DNA of 64,000 nt from Mesorhizobium sp. B2-3-12 (lineage in GTDB: Bacteria; Pseudomonadota; Alphaproteobacteria; Rhizobiales; Rhizobiaceae), in contig NZ_VFVR01000004.1 of NCBI RefSeq assembly GCF_006442205.1, positions 434,001 to 498,000 on the forward strand, written 5' to 3'. How positions within the stretch are numbered: the first letter of the stretch is position 1; each line of letters begins with the position of its first letter. The position numbers were made by a program, and so were the translations under genes. The notes beneath the pieces were generated by a model. That model was not told the DNA's origin. It did no database searches and was given only the letters and a program-made list of their open reading frames with translations. Positions 17,984-25,806 of the stretch are shown here, piece after piece.

Positions 17984-18060
17984 AACAGGGAATTCCCGTT
18001 GATCAAAGGCGAATGCTGAACCGCTATGGTTAAGGAAATGCTTATCGAGACGACGCGGTG

Positions 18061-18564
18061 TCAGCCGAACAGCTTCAACGCCGTCGCTACCGACAGGAAC
18101 ATCGACAACGGGCGACCTTGAAACGGCGTGAAACCATGCTTGAGATAAAAAGCGGCGGCTTTGTCGTCCTTGGCGTCGACGATCAGCGCGAAAGAGGCGG
18201 GAGCGGCTTGGGCGCAGCGCCGGAGCGCATCCACGATCAATGTCGATCCAACACGTTGTCCCTGATATCGGGTGTCGACAGCCAACCTTCCAATCAATAT
18301 GGCGGGCAGGACTGGATAGCGCGGTAGGCGTTTCGTCAGCTCTTCTGGCAGAGAAGCGATGGGCAGACTTGCCGCTGCAAGAGTGTAATATCCGGCAATG
18401 AGACCGACATCACGGTCTGCGGCGACGAAGCAATTGCTGACTCGGCGTTTGACGTCCTGGCTCGCCTGCTCGCGAAGATAGTGGTCCAGTGCCAGTACAC
18501 CGCAGCTGAATCCATTCCGAGTATACGAGCCACCCAGTGGCTCGATGATCAAGTCCAGACTCAC
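18061..18564 (-). CDS. TacT-like GNAT toxin of a toxin-antitoxin pair
   Basis: A 167-residue GNAT protein of the TacT/AtaT class, whose known members acetylate the aminoacyl group of charged tRNAs and stop translation. Visible are the family opening (GFSCGVLALDHYLREQASQD), AGYYTLAAASLP, the acetyl-CoA loop RLAVDTRYQGQRVGSTLI and the C-terminal AAAFYLKHGFTPF. It overlaps the antitoxin stop by four bases (ATGA), typical of these operons. It lies in a patch between GH25-like and acyl-CoA genes that looks accessory. Length and motifs are complete, so it is probably active. Confidence 0.9.
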   Translation of the reverse strand: MSLDLIIEPLGGSYTRNGFSCGVLALDHYLREQASQDVKRRVSNCFVAADRDVGLIAGYYTLAAASLPIASLPEELTKRLPRYPVLPAILIGRLAVDTRYQGQRVGSTLIVDALRRCAQAAPASFALIVDAKDDKAAAFYLKHGFTPFQGRPLSMFLSVATALKLFG

Positions 18565-18848
18565 CGGGATTCGACGACAAGTCGCTTGTAGGCATCGGCG
18601 GCTTTGCGCAGTGCTTCATTGGGTTCGGGTGGATTGAGAATGGCCTCGACCAGAGCGCGCTGATCCTCGATGGACAGGCGAATGATAGCCGTCTCCTCAA
18701 TGGTGCGTTGTGCGGCTTCCTGCGCGGCGGCAACCACGAAGTCACTGACGCTGCGGCCCTGAATTTCGGCAGCACGCTTCACCACGCTAAGCATATCTGG
18801 CGAAATACGAGCCTCGATACGGGCAGTGCGGGTCTGTTGCTTTGGCAT
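18561..18848 (-). CDS. DUF1778 (TacA-like) antitoxin
   Basis: A 95-residue antitoxin with an N-terminal ribbon-helix-helix (RIEARISPDMLSVVKRAAEI then GRSVSDFVVAAAQEAA) and a C-terminal toxin-binding tail containing FLNP-like ILNPPEPNEALRKA. It should bind and neutralise the downstream GNAT toxin and repress its own promoter. The ATG at 18848 has GAGG eight bases upstream; a GTG at 18857 is an alternative. A perfect palindrome lies 20 bases upstream of the ATG. Confidence 0.92.
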   Translation of the reverse strand: MPKQQTRTARIEARISPDMLSVVKRAAEIQGRSVSDFVVAAAQEAAQRTIEETAIIRLSIEDQRALVEAILNPPEPNEALRKAADAYKRLVVESR

Positions 18849-18867
18849 CGCGATCACCTCTGACGCA

Positions 18868-18894
18868 ATATGTACGGGTTTTAACCGTACATAT
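18868..18894. promoter_or_regulatory. Operator of the TacAT-like operon
   Basis: Perfect 10-bp arms ATATGTACGG (18868-18877) and CCGTACATAT (18885-18894) with a 7-base spacer. It sits 20 bases upstream of the antitoxin ATG, where a ribbon-helix-helix repressor should bind. Confidence 0.8.
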
Positions 18895-18906
18895 CAAGCG
18901 CTGCGG

Positions 18907-19143
18907 TCACCGTCGGCTGACCGGAGGAAATTCAAACGGATCTGGCGCCGGCTCCTGCCGCAACGTGCCTTCTGCGGCGCGTTTGCGGTGGTGGGCAAGC
19001 GAGCATCGTGGTGAGCACAATATGCCGCGATCCGACCAGTAGGCGGCGCCGTTCGCCAGGTCGCCGTGATAGTAGGAAAATCCGGTTGCCCGGTAGGGCA
19101 AACCGCATTCGATGCAGCGATAGGCGTCAGGTCTGGCAAGCAT
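18907..19143 (-). CDS. Small zinc-ribbon-like protein
   Basis: A 78-residue protein with two cysteine pairs, CIEC near residue 10 and CSPRC near residue 45 followed by HHR, spaced like a zinc ribbon or treble clef. No family name is assigned with confidence. The ATG at 19143 lies 22 bases downstream of an 11+11 palindrome that may be its operator. Its 3' end is 13 bases from the toxin-antitoxin operator, on the same strand, so the two may share transcription. An alternative frame from 19148 lacks the cysteine pattern and is less likely. Confidence 0.65.
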   Translation of the reverse strand: MLARPDAYRCIECGLPYRATGFSYYHGDLANGAAYWSDRGILCSPRCSLAHHRKRAAEGTLRQEPAPDPFEFPPVSRR

Positions 19144-19164
19144 GGCAATGGTCCGGTCGGCTCT

Positions 19165-19190
19165 GTATATGATCTGCCCAGATCATATAC
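19165..19190. promoter_or_regulatory. Perfect 26-base palindrome, probable operator
   Basis: Arms GTATATGATCT and AGATCATATAC flank GCCC. It lies 22 bases before the zinc-ribbon gene on the minus strand and about 250 bases before the acyl-CoA dehydrogenase gene on the plus strand. The symmetric GATC core and the position argue for a transcription-factor site. The regulator is unknown. Confidence 0.6.
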
Positions 19191-19260
19191 GAGGATGTAA
19201 TTCCTGATTGAAGAAATTTTGAGAGTTGCAACTTCGAAATTGGCCAGAATCTCCGCGATT

Positions 19261-19307
19261 TCGTCATCCTATGGTCTGCGCCGCGCCGCTTCGCCCGTGG
19301 ATGACGA
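19261..19307. repeat. Degenerate copy of a GTCATCC...GGATGAC palindromic repeat
   Basis: TCGTCATCC at the left and GGATGACGA at the right pair over 9 bp. The right half, CGCTTCGCCCGTGGATGACGA, is identical over 21 bases to the copy at 28669-28732. The left arm has diverged (CTATGG in place of CACGGG). Confidence 0.75.
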
Positions 19308-19341
19308 CCCCATGGCGATTGCAAAATCCACGTGACAAAGT

Positions 19342-19357
19342 TTGACGTTTACGTAAA
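19342..19357 (+). promoter_or_regulatory. LiuR-like operator upstream of acyl-CoA dehydrogenase
   Basis: TTGACGTTTACGTAAA resembles the box reported for the MerR-type regulator LiuR, which controls branched-chain amino acid and fatty acid breakdown in proteobacteria. Six of eight base pairs are symmetric. It is 81 bases upstream of the dehydrogenase start, a plausible promoter position. A liuR gene is not in the window. Confidence 0.5.
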
Positions 19358-19437
19358 AAGAAGGCCACTGAATTATCCGAACGCGGTGGTTTGCGTCGGC
19401 GCTTCCGCATAGGATTTGTCGCCAGGGAGGAGCAGAT

Positions 19438-21207
19438 ATGTATCGCGCACCGGTCGAGGATATCGCGTTCACGCTGAAGCACGTCGCCGGCATGAAATCA
19501 GCGCTCGATGCCGGTGCCTTCGGCGATCTCGGCGAGGATTTGGTCGATGCCGTCATTGGCGAAGCCGGCCGTTTCGCCACCGAGGAGGTGGCGCCCCTTT
19601 ACAAGATCGGCGACGAACAAGGCGCCGTGCTCAGGGATGCCGCCGTCACCATGCCGACGGGCTGGAAAGAACTCTATCGCCGCTGGATCGATGGCGGCTG
19701 GAACGCGCTTTCCGGGCCGGAAGAATATGGCGGCCAGGCGTTGCCGACCATGCTTGGCGTCGCCGCGCTCGAAATGTGGAATTCAGCGGCAATGGCGTTC
19801 GGCATCGGCCCGACGCTGACCATGGGCGCGGTCGAAGCGCTCGACAAGCACGCCTCGGAGGAACTCAAGGCGAAATATCTCGCAAAGCTCGTCTCCGGCG
19901 AATGGATGGGCACGATGAACCTGACCGAGCCGCAGGCGGGCTCCGACCTCGCCGCGCTGCGCGCCCGGGCCGAGCCCGCGGGCGACGGTACCTACCGGAT
20001 CTTCGGCCAGAAGATATTCATCACCTATGGCGAGCACGACTTCACCGACAACATCATCCATCTGGTGCTGGCCCGGCTGGCCGATGCGCCGGCCGGCACG
20101 CGCGGCCTCTCGCTGTTCCTGGTGCCGAAATTCCTGGTCGGCGACGACGGCTCGATCGGCGCGCGCAACGACGTCTTCTGCTCCGGCCTCGAGCACAAGC
20201 TCGGCATCCATGCCTCACCGACCTGCACCATGATCTATGGCGACGGCTTTCAGGGCGCCAAGCCAGGCGCCATCGGCTGGCTGATCGGTGAGGAGAACAA
20301 GGGCCTCGCCTGCATGTTCACCATGATGAACAATGCCCGTCTGGCCGTCGGCATGCAGGGCGTCGCGGTCGCGGAAGCCGCGACCCAGAAAGCGGTCGCC
20401 TATGCCAATGAACGGCGACAGGGCAAGGCGAGCGACTATGTTGGCGCCGGCATGGCGCCGATCGTCCATCACCCGGACGTGCAGCGCAATCTCCTGACGA
20501 TGAAGGCGCTGACACAGATCGCCCGCGCCATCAGCTATTCCTGCGCCCATGCCATCGATCTCGCGCGCGTGTCGTCGGGCGACGAGGCGGCGCATTGGCG
20601 CGACCGTGCCAATCTCCTGACGCCGCTCGCCAAGGCGTTTTCGACCGATATCGGCGTCGAGGTCGCCTCGCTCGGCGTGCAGGTGCATGGCGGCATGGGT
20701 TTCATCGAGGAAACGGGCGCGGCCGCGCTTTATCGCGACGCCCGCATCGCGCCGGTCTATGAGGGCACCAACGGCATCCAGGCGATCGATCTGGTGACCC
20801 GGAAACTGCCGCTCGGCGGCGGCGAGCACGTGCATGGCTATATCGACGAACTGGCCGGTATCGCCAATGCGGTGCGCACCTCCAACCTGCAAGGCTTCGG
20901 CCGAACCGCCGATCTTCTGGATGCAGCCCTTGGCGATCTGACGCAAGCGACCCGCTTCCTGCAAAAACTGGCGGCCGATGGTCAGACGGACAGGGCGCTG
21001 GCCGGCGCCACGCCGTATCTCAGGCTGATCTCGCTCGCCGCCGGCGGCGCCTATCTGGCGCGGGCCGCTCTTGCCGATCAGGGCCGCATCGCGCTTTGCC
21101 GCTTCTTCGCCGAAAACCTGCTTGGCGAAGTCAGTGCCTTGAAAGAGCGCGTCATCGAGGGTGGCGACAGCCTTGCCGCTGCCGGCAAGGCGTTGATGTC
21201 CGCCTGA
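19438..21207 (+). CDS. Acyl-CoA dehydrogenase, long form with C-terminal extension
   Basis: A 589-residue FAD enzyme that introduces the alpha-beta double bond in acyl-CoA. Motifs: TEPQAGSDLAALRARA (FAD/substrate), GLEHKLGIHASPTC, LGVQVHGGMGFIEE and YEGTNGIQAIDLV, which carries the region of the catalytic Glu. The last 120 residues form the extra helical domain seen in the roughly 590-residue subfamily, often annotated as DmdC-like; actual use of methylthiopropionyl-CoA is not implied. AGGGAGGAGC ribosome site before the ATG at 19438. The enoyl-CoA hydratase follows after 20 bases, forming a beta-oxidation pair probably controlled from the LiuR-like box. Confidence 0.93.
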   Translation: MYRAPVEDIAFTLKHVAGMKSALDAGAFGDLGEDLVDAVIGEAGRFATEEVAPLYKIGDEQGAVLRDAAVTMPTGWKELYRRWIDGGWNALSGPEEYGGQALPTMLGVAALEMWNSAAMAFGIGPTLTMGAVEALDKHASEELKAKYLAKLVSGEWMGTMNLTEPQAGSDLAALRARAEPAGDGTYRIFGQKIFITYGEHDFTDNIIHLVLARLADAPAGTRGLSLFLVPKFLVGDDGSIGARNDVFCSGLEHKLGIHASPTCTMIYGDGFQGAKPGAIGWLIGEENKGLACMFTMMNNARLAVGMQGVAVAEAATQKAVAYANERRQGKASDYVGAGMAPIVHHPDVQRNLLTMKALTQIARAISYSCAHAIDLARVSSGDEAAHWRDRANLLTPLAKAFSTDIGVEVASLGVQVHGGMGFIEETGAAALYRDARIAPVYEGTNGIQAIDLVTRKLPLGGGEHVHGYIDELAGIANAVRTSNLQGFGRTADLLDAALGDLTQATRFLQKLAADGQTDRALAGATPYLRLISLAAGGAYLARAALADQGRIALCRFFAENLLGEVSALKERVIEGGDSLAAAGKALMSA

Positions 21208-21227
21208 CATTCACCGAGGAAACAATC

Positions 21228-21980
21228 GTGACAGACCACATTCTCGTCGAGCGCCAGGGCGCCATCCAGATCATCCGCATGAACCGCCCGGACAAGAAGA
21301 ACGCGCTGACGCGCGCCATGTACGCGAAGATGTCGGCTGCCCTTGCCGAAGGTGACGCCGACCCGGCGGTCCGCGTCCATGTCTTTCTCGGCGTGCCAGG
21401 TGCCTTCTCGTCCGGCAACGACCTGGCAGATTTCATGGTCGTCGCCACCGGCGGCGACGGCGGCACCGAGGTCTGGGATTTCCTCATGGCGCTGGCCCGG
21501 GTCGAAAAACCCATCGTCTCCGGTGTCGATGGCATCGCGGTTGGCATCGGCACCACGCTCAACCTGCATTGCGACCTGACCTTCGCCACGCCACGCACCG
21601 TGTTCCGCACGCCTTTCGTCGATCTTGGCCTCGTGCCCGAGGCAGGATCGAGCCTGCTCGCCCCACGCATCCTCGGCCAGCAAGGCGCGTTCGCGCTGCT
21701 CGGTCTCGGCGAGGGTTTTTCGGCCGAGCGCGCTAAGGCCGCCGGCCTGATCTACGAGGTGGTGGAGGAAGGGGCGCTGGAGGCTTCGGTGCTTGCCGCG
21801 GCTGGCCAGATCGCCGCCAAGCCGCCGCAAGCGCTCAGGATCGCGCGCGACCTGATGCGTGGCTCACGTGACGACCTCGTCGCCCGCATTGAGGTGGAAA
21901 GCGAGCATTTTCGCGAGCGGCTGAAGTCCGACGAGGCGCGCGCCGCGCTCACCGCATTCATGACCAGGAAAAAGAGCTGA
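21228..21980 (+). CDS. Enoyl-CoA hydratase/isomerase family protein
   Basis: A 250-residue crotonase-fold enzyme that would hydrate the enoyl-CoA made by the dehydrogenase upstream. It shows LNRP-like RMNRPDKKNALTRAMY, the oxyanion-hole region GVPGAFSSGNDLADF and GVDGIAVGIGTTLNLHCD. The GTG at 21228 follows GAGGA with seven-base spacing and is chosen over upstream codons in the same frame that lie inside the dehydrogenase gene. At the usual second catalytic Glu position the sequence reads DLGLVPEAGSS, so one acidic residue is kept. Convergent with pdxH at seven bases. Confidence 0.9.
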   Translation: MTDHILVERQGAIQIIRMNRPDKKNALTRAMYAKMSAALAEGDADPAVRVHVFLGVPGAFSSGNDLADFMVVATGGDGGTEVWDFLMALARVEKPIVSGVDGIAVGIGTTLNLHCDLTFATPRTVFRTPFVDLGLVPEAGSSLLAPRILGQQGAFALLGLGEGFSAERAKAAGLIYEVVEEGALEASVLAAAGQIAAKPPQALRIARDLMRGSRDDLVARIEVESEHFRERLKSDEARAALTAFMTRKKS

Positions 21981-21987
21981 GCCCCTT

Positions 21988-22605
21988 TCAGGGGTAAAGC
22001 CGCGCCTTGTCCCAACCACCCTTGGTGTCACGGGAAAAAACCACCCGGTCATGCAGCCGGAACGGTCTGTCGTGCCAGAATTCGATCGTCTTCGGCACGA
22101 TACGGAAGCCGGACCAGTGCTTTGGCCTTGGGATTTCGCCGATGGCATAACGGGCCGTGTATTCGGCGACCGCCTTTTCCAGCGCGAAGCGGCTTTCCAG
22201 CGGCCGCGACTGTTTCGAAGCCCAGGCGCCGATGCGGCTGCCACGCGGGCGCGTCACGTAATAGGTGTCGGCTTCGGCGTCGCTGACGATCTCCACCGGG
22301 CCGCGCACGCGCACCTGCCTGCGCAGCGACTTCCAGTGGAAACACATCGCCGCCTTCATGCTGCCAAGAATTTCCTGGCCCTTGGCGCTCTCGAAATTCG
22401 TGTAAAACACAAAGCCGCTTTCATCGAATCCCTTGAGCAGCACCATCCGCACGTCCGGCATGCCCTCGGCATCGACGGTCGCCAGCGCCACGCCGTTGGC
22501 GTCGTTGATTTCGCTCTTGGTGGCGTCGTCCAGCCATGCGGCAAAAAGGCGAAACGGCTCGGCGGCCTCGGTAAAGTCACCGCTTGTTAACTCTGCATCA
22601 CTCAT
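21988..22605 (-). CDS. pdxH: Pyridoxamine 5'-phosphate oxidase
   Basis: FMN-dependent oxidase giving pyridoxal 5'-phosphate from PNP or PMP. The 205-residue protein shows [20 protein letters not shown], the FMN-binding [14 protein letters not shown] and the family ending [16 protein letters not shown]. The ATG at 22605 is used; an in-frame TTG at 22617 would add only four residues. It is divergent from the lipoprotein gene (40 bases), so the short gap must hold both promoters. Confidence 0.96.
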   Translation of the reverse strand: MSDAELTSGDFTEAAEPFRLFAAWLDDATKSEINDANGVALATVDAEGMPDVRMVLLKGFDESGFVFYTNFESAKGQEILGSMKAAMCFHWKSLRRQVRVRGPVEIVSDAEADTYYVTRPRGSRIGAWASKQSRPLESRFALEKAVAEYTARYAIGEIPRPKHWSGFRIVPKTIEFWHDRPFRLHDRVVFSRDTKGGWDKARLYP

Positions 22606-22645
22606 AGTTTTTCTCAAATTGTCACGAAATCAGGGAGGTTGCCGA

Positions 22646-23107
22646 TTGTCGCGTATCGCGCAAGCTTTGGACAGCAGGCAATGGGGCGTTATCGCTTCAG
22701 CCAGCGCGAAAGCGGCGATCGTGGCGGCGGCCTTGCCGCTCGCGGCTTGCGGAGCGGGGGGCTTCAGCCTGGAAAAAGCCGAAGTCGACCGCTCGATCCT
22801 GACTTCGAGCACATTGGCAACGCCAGCGCCGGCCGATTCGGATCGCGACTCCGACCAGACGACGATCGGCAATGCGGTGTCGTCCGCCGACATCGAGCAA
22901 CTCGGTGGCCAGGCGGTGCCCTGGGCGAACACCGGCACTGGATCTCGCGGCTCCATTACCGAACTGGCGGAGTTGAACGACAGGGGTCAGACCTGTCGCC
23001 GCTTCAAGGCTTCCCGCGAAAGCTTTGACGGTGTTGCCATGTTCGAGGGTGAACTGTGCCTTGCCGGCGCTGGCGGCTGGCGCATGCAGGGCTTCAAGGC
23101 GCTCTGA
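22646..23107 (+). CDS. RT0821/Lpp0805-family surface lipoprotein
   Basis: A 153-residue probable lipoprotein. A basic start is followed by a hydrophobic stretch and the lipobox LAAC at residues about 32-35 (AALPLAACGAGG). The C-terminal domain (VPWANTGTGSRGSITELAEL, then CRRFKASRESFDGVAMFEGELC) resembles the 17 kDa surface-antigen family (PF16998). No ATG or GTG fits; the frame seems to start at TTG 22646, with GGGAGG six bases upstream, which is unusual but plausible. Two cysteines in the mature domain could form a disulfide. Confidence 0.75.
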   Translation: MSRIAQALDSRQWGVIASASAKAAIVAAALPLAACGAGGFSLEKAEVDRSILTSSTLATPAPADSDRDSDQTTIGNAVSSADIEQLGGQAVPWANTGTGSRGSITELAELNDRGQTCRRFKASRESFDGVAMFEGELCLAGAGGWRMQGFKAL

Positions 23108-23118
23108 GCCTGCTCCGA

Positions 23119-23149
23119 AAGCCGATTGGGTCGGCTTGGCGGATTTTTT
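23119..23149 (+). terminator. Probable terminator after the lipoprotein gene
   Basis: Arms AAGCCGA and TCGGCTT (23119-23137), then a TTTTTT tract at 23144-23149. An overlapping alternative hairpin GGCTTGG/CCAAGCC (23133-23156) is also possible. Confidence 0.5.
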
Positions 23150-23230
23150 CCAAGCCAATCCTCAACCGCCGTCTTCACGGCTCAGGCTCTGATTTTCCAC
23201 CTTCGATCTGAAGCTCCGCCACTGGAATTT

Positions 23231-23256
23231 CTTCCTATGCGAGCGCATATAGGAGG
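23231..23256 (+). promoter_or_regulatory. Hairpin masking a perfect Shine-Dalgarno, RNA-thermometer candidate
   Basis: CTTCCT (23231-23236) pairs with AGGAGG (23251-23256), with one G-U wobble, and ATGC pairs with GCAT around a GAGC loop. A two-base AT bulge lies on the 3' side. The whole ribosome site of the following leader frame is therefore buried in a ten-pair stem with an imperfection, like known thermosensors, just ahead of a chaperone gene. Confidence 0.5.
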
Positions 23257-23261
23257 CAAGT

Positions 23262-23309
23262 ATGGACTCAACTCATTTCCAGGGCAGGACGCATGCGCGA
23301 CCCCTATGA
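23262..23309 (+). CDS. 15-residue leader peptide overlapping the DnaJ-like gene
   Basis: ATG at 23262 with a perfect AGGAGG five bases upstream, encoding [15 protein letters not shown]. It ends at a TGA 17 bases inside the DnaJ-like gene in another frame. The downstream gene's own ribosome site (AGGA three to four bases before ATG) is weak, so ribosomes finishing the leader could restart there. It has the best ribosome site in this stretch; translation itself is inferred. Confidence 0.45.
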   Translation: MDSTHFQGRTHARPL

Positions 23310-24225
23310 GGTGCTGGGCGTTGCAAAGAACGCATCGGCCAAGGACATAAAATCGGCGTACCGCAAACTCGCTAAGAAACATCATCCGGACCAGAATCCG
23401 AATGATCCCAAGGCGAAGGACCGCTTTGCCGCGGCCAATCAGGCCTATGAAATCATCGGCGACGAGAAGAGCCGCGCCGCATTCGATCGCGGCGAGATCG
23501 ATGCCGACGGCAAGCCGCGCTTCCAGGGCTTTGAGGGTGCGGCCGGTGGCGGCGACCCCTTTGCCGGATTTCGCCGCCAGCAGCAGGGGGCCGGAGGCTC
23601 ACGCTTCGAGTTCCGCTCGGGCCGGCCAGGCGGCGATCCGTTCGACGGCAACAGCGACATCTTCAGCCAGATATTCGGCGATGCTTTCTCCGGCGCGCGC
23701 GGTCCAGGCCAGGGTGACCGTCGACAGCCGGCGACGGCGGCCGACCTCAATGTGACGCTCGACATCACCATCGAGGAAGCGGCCAATGCCGAGAAAGTGA
23801 CGGCGATGTTCCCCGACGGCCGCAAGGTGGCCGTCAAGCTGCCGGCCTATGTCGAGGACGGCCAGACCATCCGGTTGAAGGGCCAGGGTGAGCAGGGACC
23901 GGGCCAGCCTGGCGACGCGTTGGTCAAAATCCACATCCGCCGGCATCCGCGCTACCGCATCGAGGGTCGCGACCTGCACGCCGATCTGCCGGTTTCGCTG
24001 GCCGATGCGGTGCTGGGCGCCAAGGTGCCGGTCGAGACGCCGACCGGCAGGCTCGCTGTCAACGTGCCCGCCTGGTCGAGTTCCGACAAGGTCCTGCGGC
24101 TCAAGGGCAGGGGCTTGCCCGAGAAAGCCGGCGGCCATGGCGATCTTTACGCCCATGTGCGCATCATGCTGCCGGAAGGCGGCGACAGCGCGCTGGAAAC
24201 GCTGTTGCGTGGCCAAAAAGGCTGA
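23293..24225 (+). CDS. DnaJ-like co-chaperone of CbpA type
   Basis: A 310-residue J-protein that would stimulate a DnaK-type chaperone. The J domain covers residues 1-70 with the HPD triad at residues 31-33 (KKHHPDQNP). A Gly/Phe-rich linker follows (about 80-125), then the C-terminal substrate domains (about 145-300, with [19 protein letters not shown] and [17 protein letters not shown]). There is no CxxCxGxG zinc domain, so it is of the CbpA class and not DnaJ proper. It sits between a lipoprotein gene and fabI in an order common in rhizobia. Possible temperature control is described for the leader hairpin. Confidence 0.92.
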   Translation: MRDPYEVLGVAKNASAKDIKSAYRKLAKKHHPDQNPNDPKAKDRFAAANQAYEIIGDEKSRAAFDRGEIDADGKPRFQGFEGAAGGGDPFAGFRRQQQGAGGSRFEFRSGRPGGDPFDGNSDIFSQIFGDAFSGARGPGQGDRRQPATAADLNVTLDITIEEAANAEKVTAMFPDGRKVAVKLPAYVEDGQTIRLKGQGEQGPGQPGDALVKIHIRRHPRYRIEGRDLHADLPVSLADAVLGAKVPVETPTGRLAVNVPAWSSSDKVLRLKGRGLPEKAGGHGDLYAHVRIMLPEGGDSALETLLRGQKG

Positions 24226-24329
24226 TCGAGAGCTTTGTCCCCCGAACTGTCCGGTTTGAACGCTTGAAGGGGCTGTGTGCCTGTGCGATAGGCACTTCAC
24301 AAAGCAGAAACCTTGCGGAGAGCGCTGAC

Positions 24330-25148
24330 ATGGCGGGTGGACAGGGCCTAATGGCCGGCAAGCGCGGCCTTATTCTTGGCGTCGCCAACAACAGATCGAT
24401 CGCCTATGGCATCGCCAAGGCCTGCGTCGATCACGGTGCCGAAATCGCGTTGACCTATCAGGGCGAAGCCTTCAAGAAGCGCGTCGAGCCGCTGGCGGCT
24501 GAACTGGGCGCTTTCGTCGCCGGCCATTGCGATGTCACCGATCCGGCGAGCCTGGACGAGGTCTTCGCCAATGTCGCCAATCATTGGGGCAAACTCGACT
24601 TCCTCGTGCACGCCATCGCCTTCTCCGACAAGGATGAGTTGACCGGCCGTTATGTCGAGACGACGCGTGACAATTTCCTGCGCACCATGGACATTTCGGT
24701 CTATTCCTTCACCACCATCGCCAAGCGCGCCGAAGCCTTGATGACCGAGGGCGGTTCGCTGCTGACGCTGACCTATTACGGCGCGGAAAAGGTGATGCCC
24801 CACTACAACGTCATGGGCGTCGCCAAGGCGGCACTCGAGGCCAGCGTGCGTTACCTCGCGGTTGATCTCGGCGCCAAGAAAATCCGCGTCAACGCGATTT
24901 CCGCCGGCCCGATCAAGACGCTTGCCGCCTCCGGCATCGGCGACTTCCGCTACATCCTGAAGTGGAACGAATACAATTCGCCGCTGAAGCAGACCGTCAC
25001 GCAGGAAGAAGTCGGCGATTCCGGTGTCTATTTCCTGTCCGACCTGTCGCGTGGCGTCACCGGCGAGGTGCACCATGTCGATTCCGGTTATCACGTCGTC
25101 GGCATGAAGGCGGTCGACGCGCCCGATATTTCGACGGTCAAGGATTAG
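24330..25148 (+). CDS. fabI: Enoyl-[acyl-carrier-protein] reductase (NADH)
   Basis: Last reductive step of fatty acid elongation. A 272-residue SDR-fold enzyme with the FabI-type GVANNRSIAYGIAKA nucleotide motif, the catalytic Tyr-x6-Lys (YNVMGVAK) and ISAGPIKTLAASGIG. The ATG at 24330 has GCGGAG about ten bases upstream and gives the normal length; an upstream in-frame codon at 24264 adds a non-conserved 22 residues. A small hairpin (GTGCCT/AGGCAC, 24277-24295) lies in the leader. It follows the DnaJ-like gene by 104 bases. Confidence 0.96.
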   Translation: MAGGQGLMAGKRGLILGVANNRSIAYGIAKACVDHGAEIALTYQGEAFKKRVEPLAAELGAFVAGHCDVTDPASLDEVFANVANHWGKLDFLVHAIAFSDKDELTGRYVETTRDNFLRTMDISVYSFTTIAKRAEALMTEGGSLLTLTYYGAEKVMPHYNVMGVAKAALEASVRYLAVDLGAKKIRVNAISAGPIKTLAASGIGDFRYILKWNEYNSPLKQTVTQEEVGDSGVYFLSDLSRGVTGEVHHVDSGYHVVGMKAVDAPDISTVKD

Positions 25149-25192
25149 TTCTCTCCGCCCGTCCCGGCCCTGGCCCGATCTCCGGAGAGCTG

Positions 25193-25780
25193 ATGTACCC
25201 GCTGGTTTATATCGTGCGCCACGGCCAGACCGCGTGGAACGCCGAGTTCCGGCTTCAGGGCCAGGCCGACACCGATCTCAATGCTCTCGGCCGCGAACAA
25301 GCGACCGGAAACGGGCGTCGGCTGGCCGAACTCATCGGCGATCCCAACGAGTTCGACTTCGTCGCCAGTCCGATGAGACGGACGCGCGAAACCATGGAGC
25401 GCATTCGCGCCGCGATGCGGCTCGATCCGCTCGCCTATCGAACCGATGCCAGGCTCATCGAAGTCAATTTCGGTGATTGGCAGAGTTTTACCTTCGCCGA
25501 ACTCGAGACGCAATCACCCGGGGCGAGCCGGTCGCGCTCCCTGGACAAATGGAATTTTCAGCCGCCCGGCGACGGGGCGGAGAGCTATCAGATGCTGCTC
25601 GAACGGGTGAAGCCCTGCTTCGATGAAATGAAGCGCAGGACGATCTGTGTCACGCATGGCGGCGTCATGCGCACCCTGTTTCGTTTCGTACTTGATATGG
25701 CCGAGGACGATGCGGCGAACCTGGAGATACCGCAGGATCGCGTGCTCAAACTTGAAGGCAAGAGCCTGGAGTGGCTTTAG
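25193..25780 (+). CDS. Histidine phosphatase (phosphoglycerate-mutase-like) family protein
   Basis: A 195-residue branch-1 histidine phosphatase. RHG at residues 9-11 (YIVRHGQTAW) carries the phospho-accepting His, ASPMRRTRETMERI provides the conserved Arg, and THGGVMRTL the second His. The ATG at 25193 follows GGAGAG with good spacing. The gene lies 44 bases after fabI and probably shares its transcript. Substrate is not known; such proteins are often annotated gpmB without proof. A strong palindrome follows and separates it from a convergent gene. Confidence 0.88.
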   Translation: MYPLVYIVRHGQTAWNAEFRLQGQADTDLNALGREQATGNGRRLAELIGDPNEFDFVASPMRRTRETMERIRAAMRLDPLAYRTDARLIEVNFGDWQSFTFAELETQSPGASRSRSLDKWNFQPPGDGAESYQMLLERVKPCFDEMKRRTICVTHGGVMRTLFRFVLDMAEDDAANLEIPQDRVLKLEGKSLEWL

Positions 25781-25806
25781 GCCGCCTGATGGTGGCCAAT
25801 TCCTAA

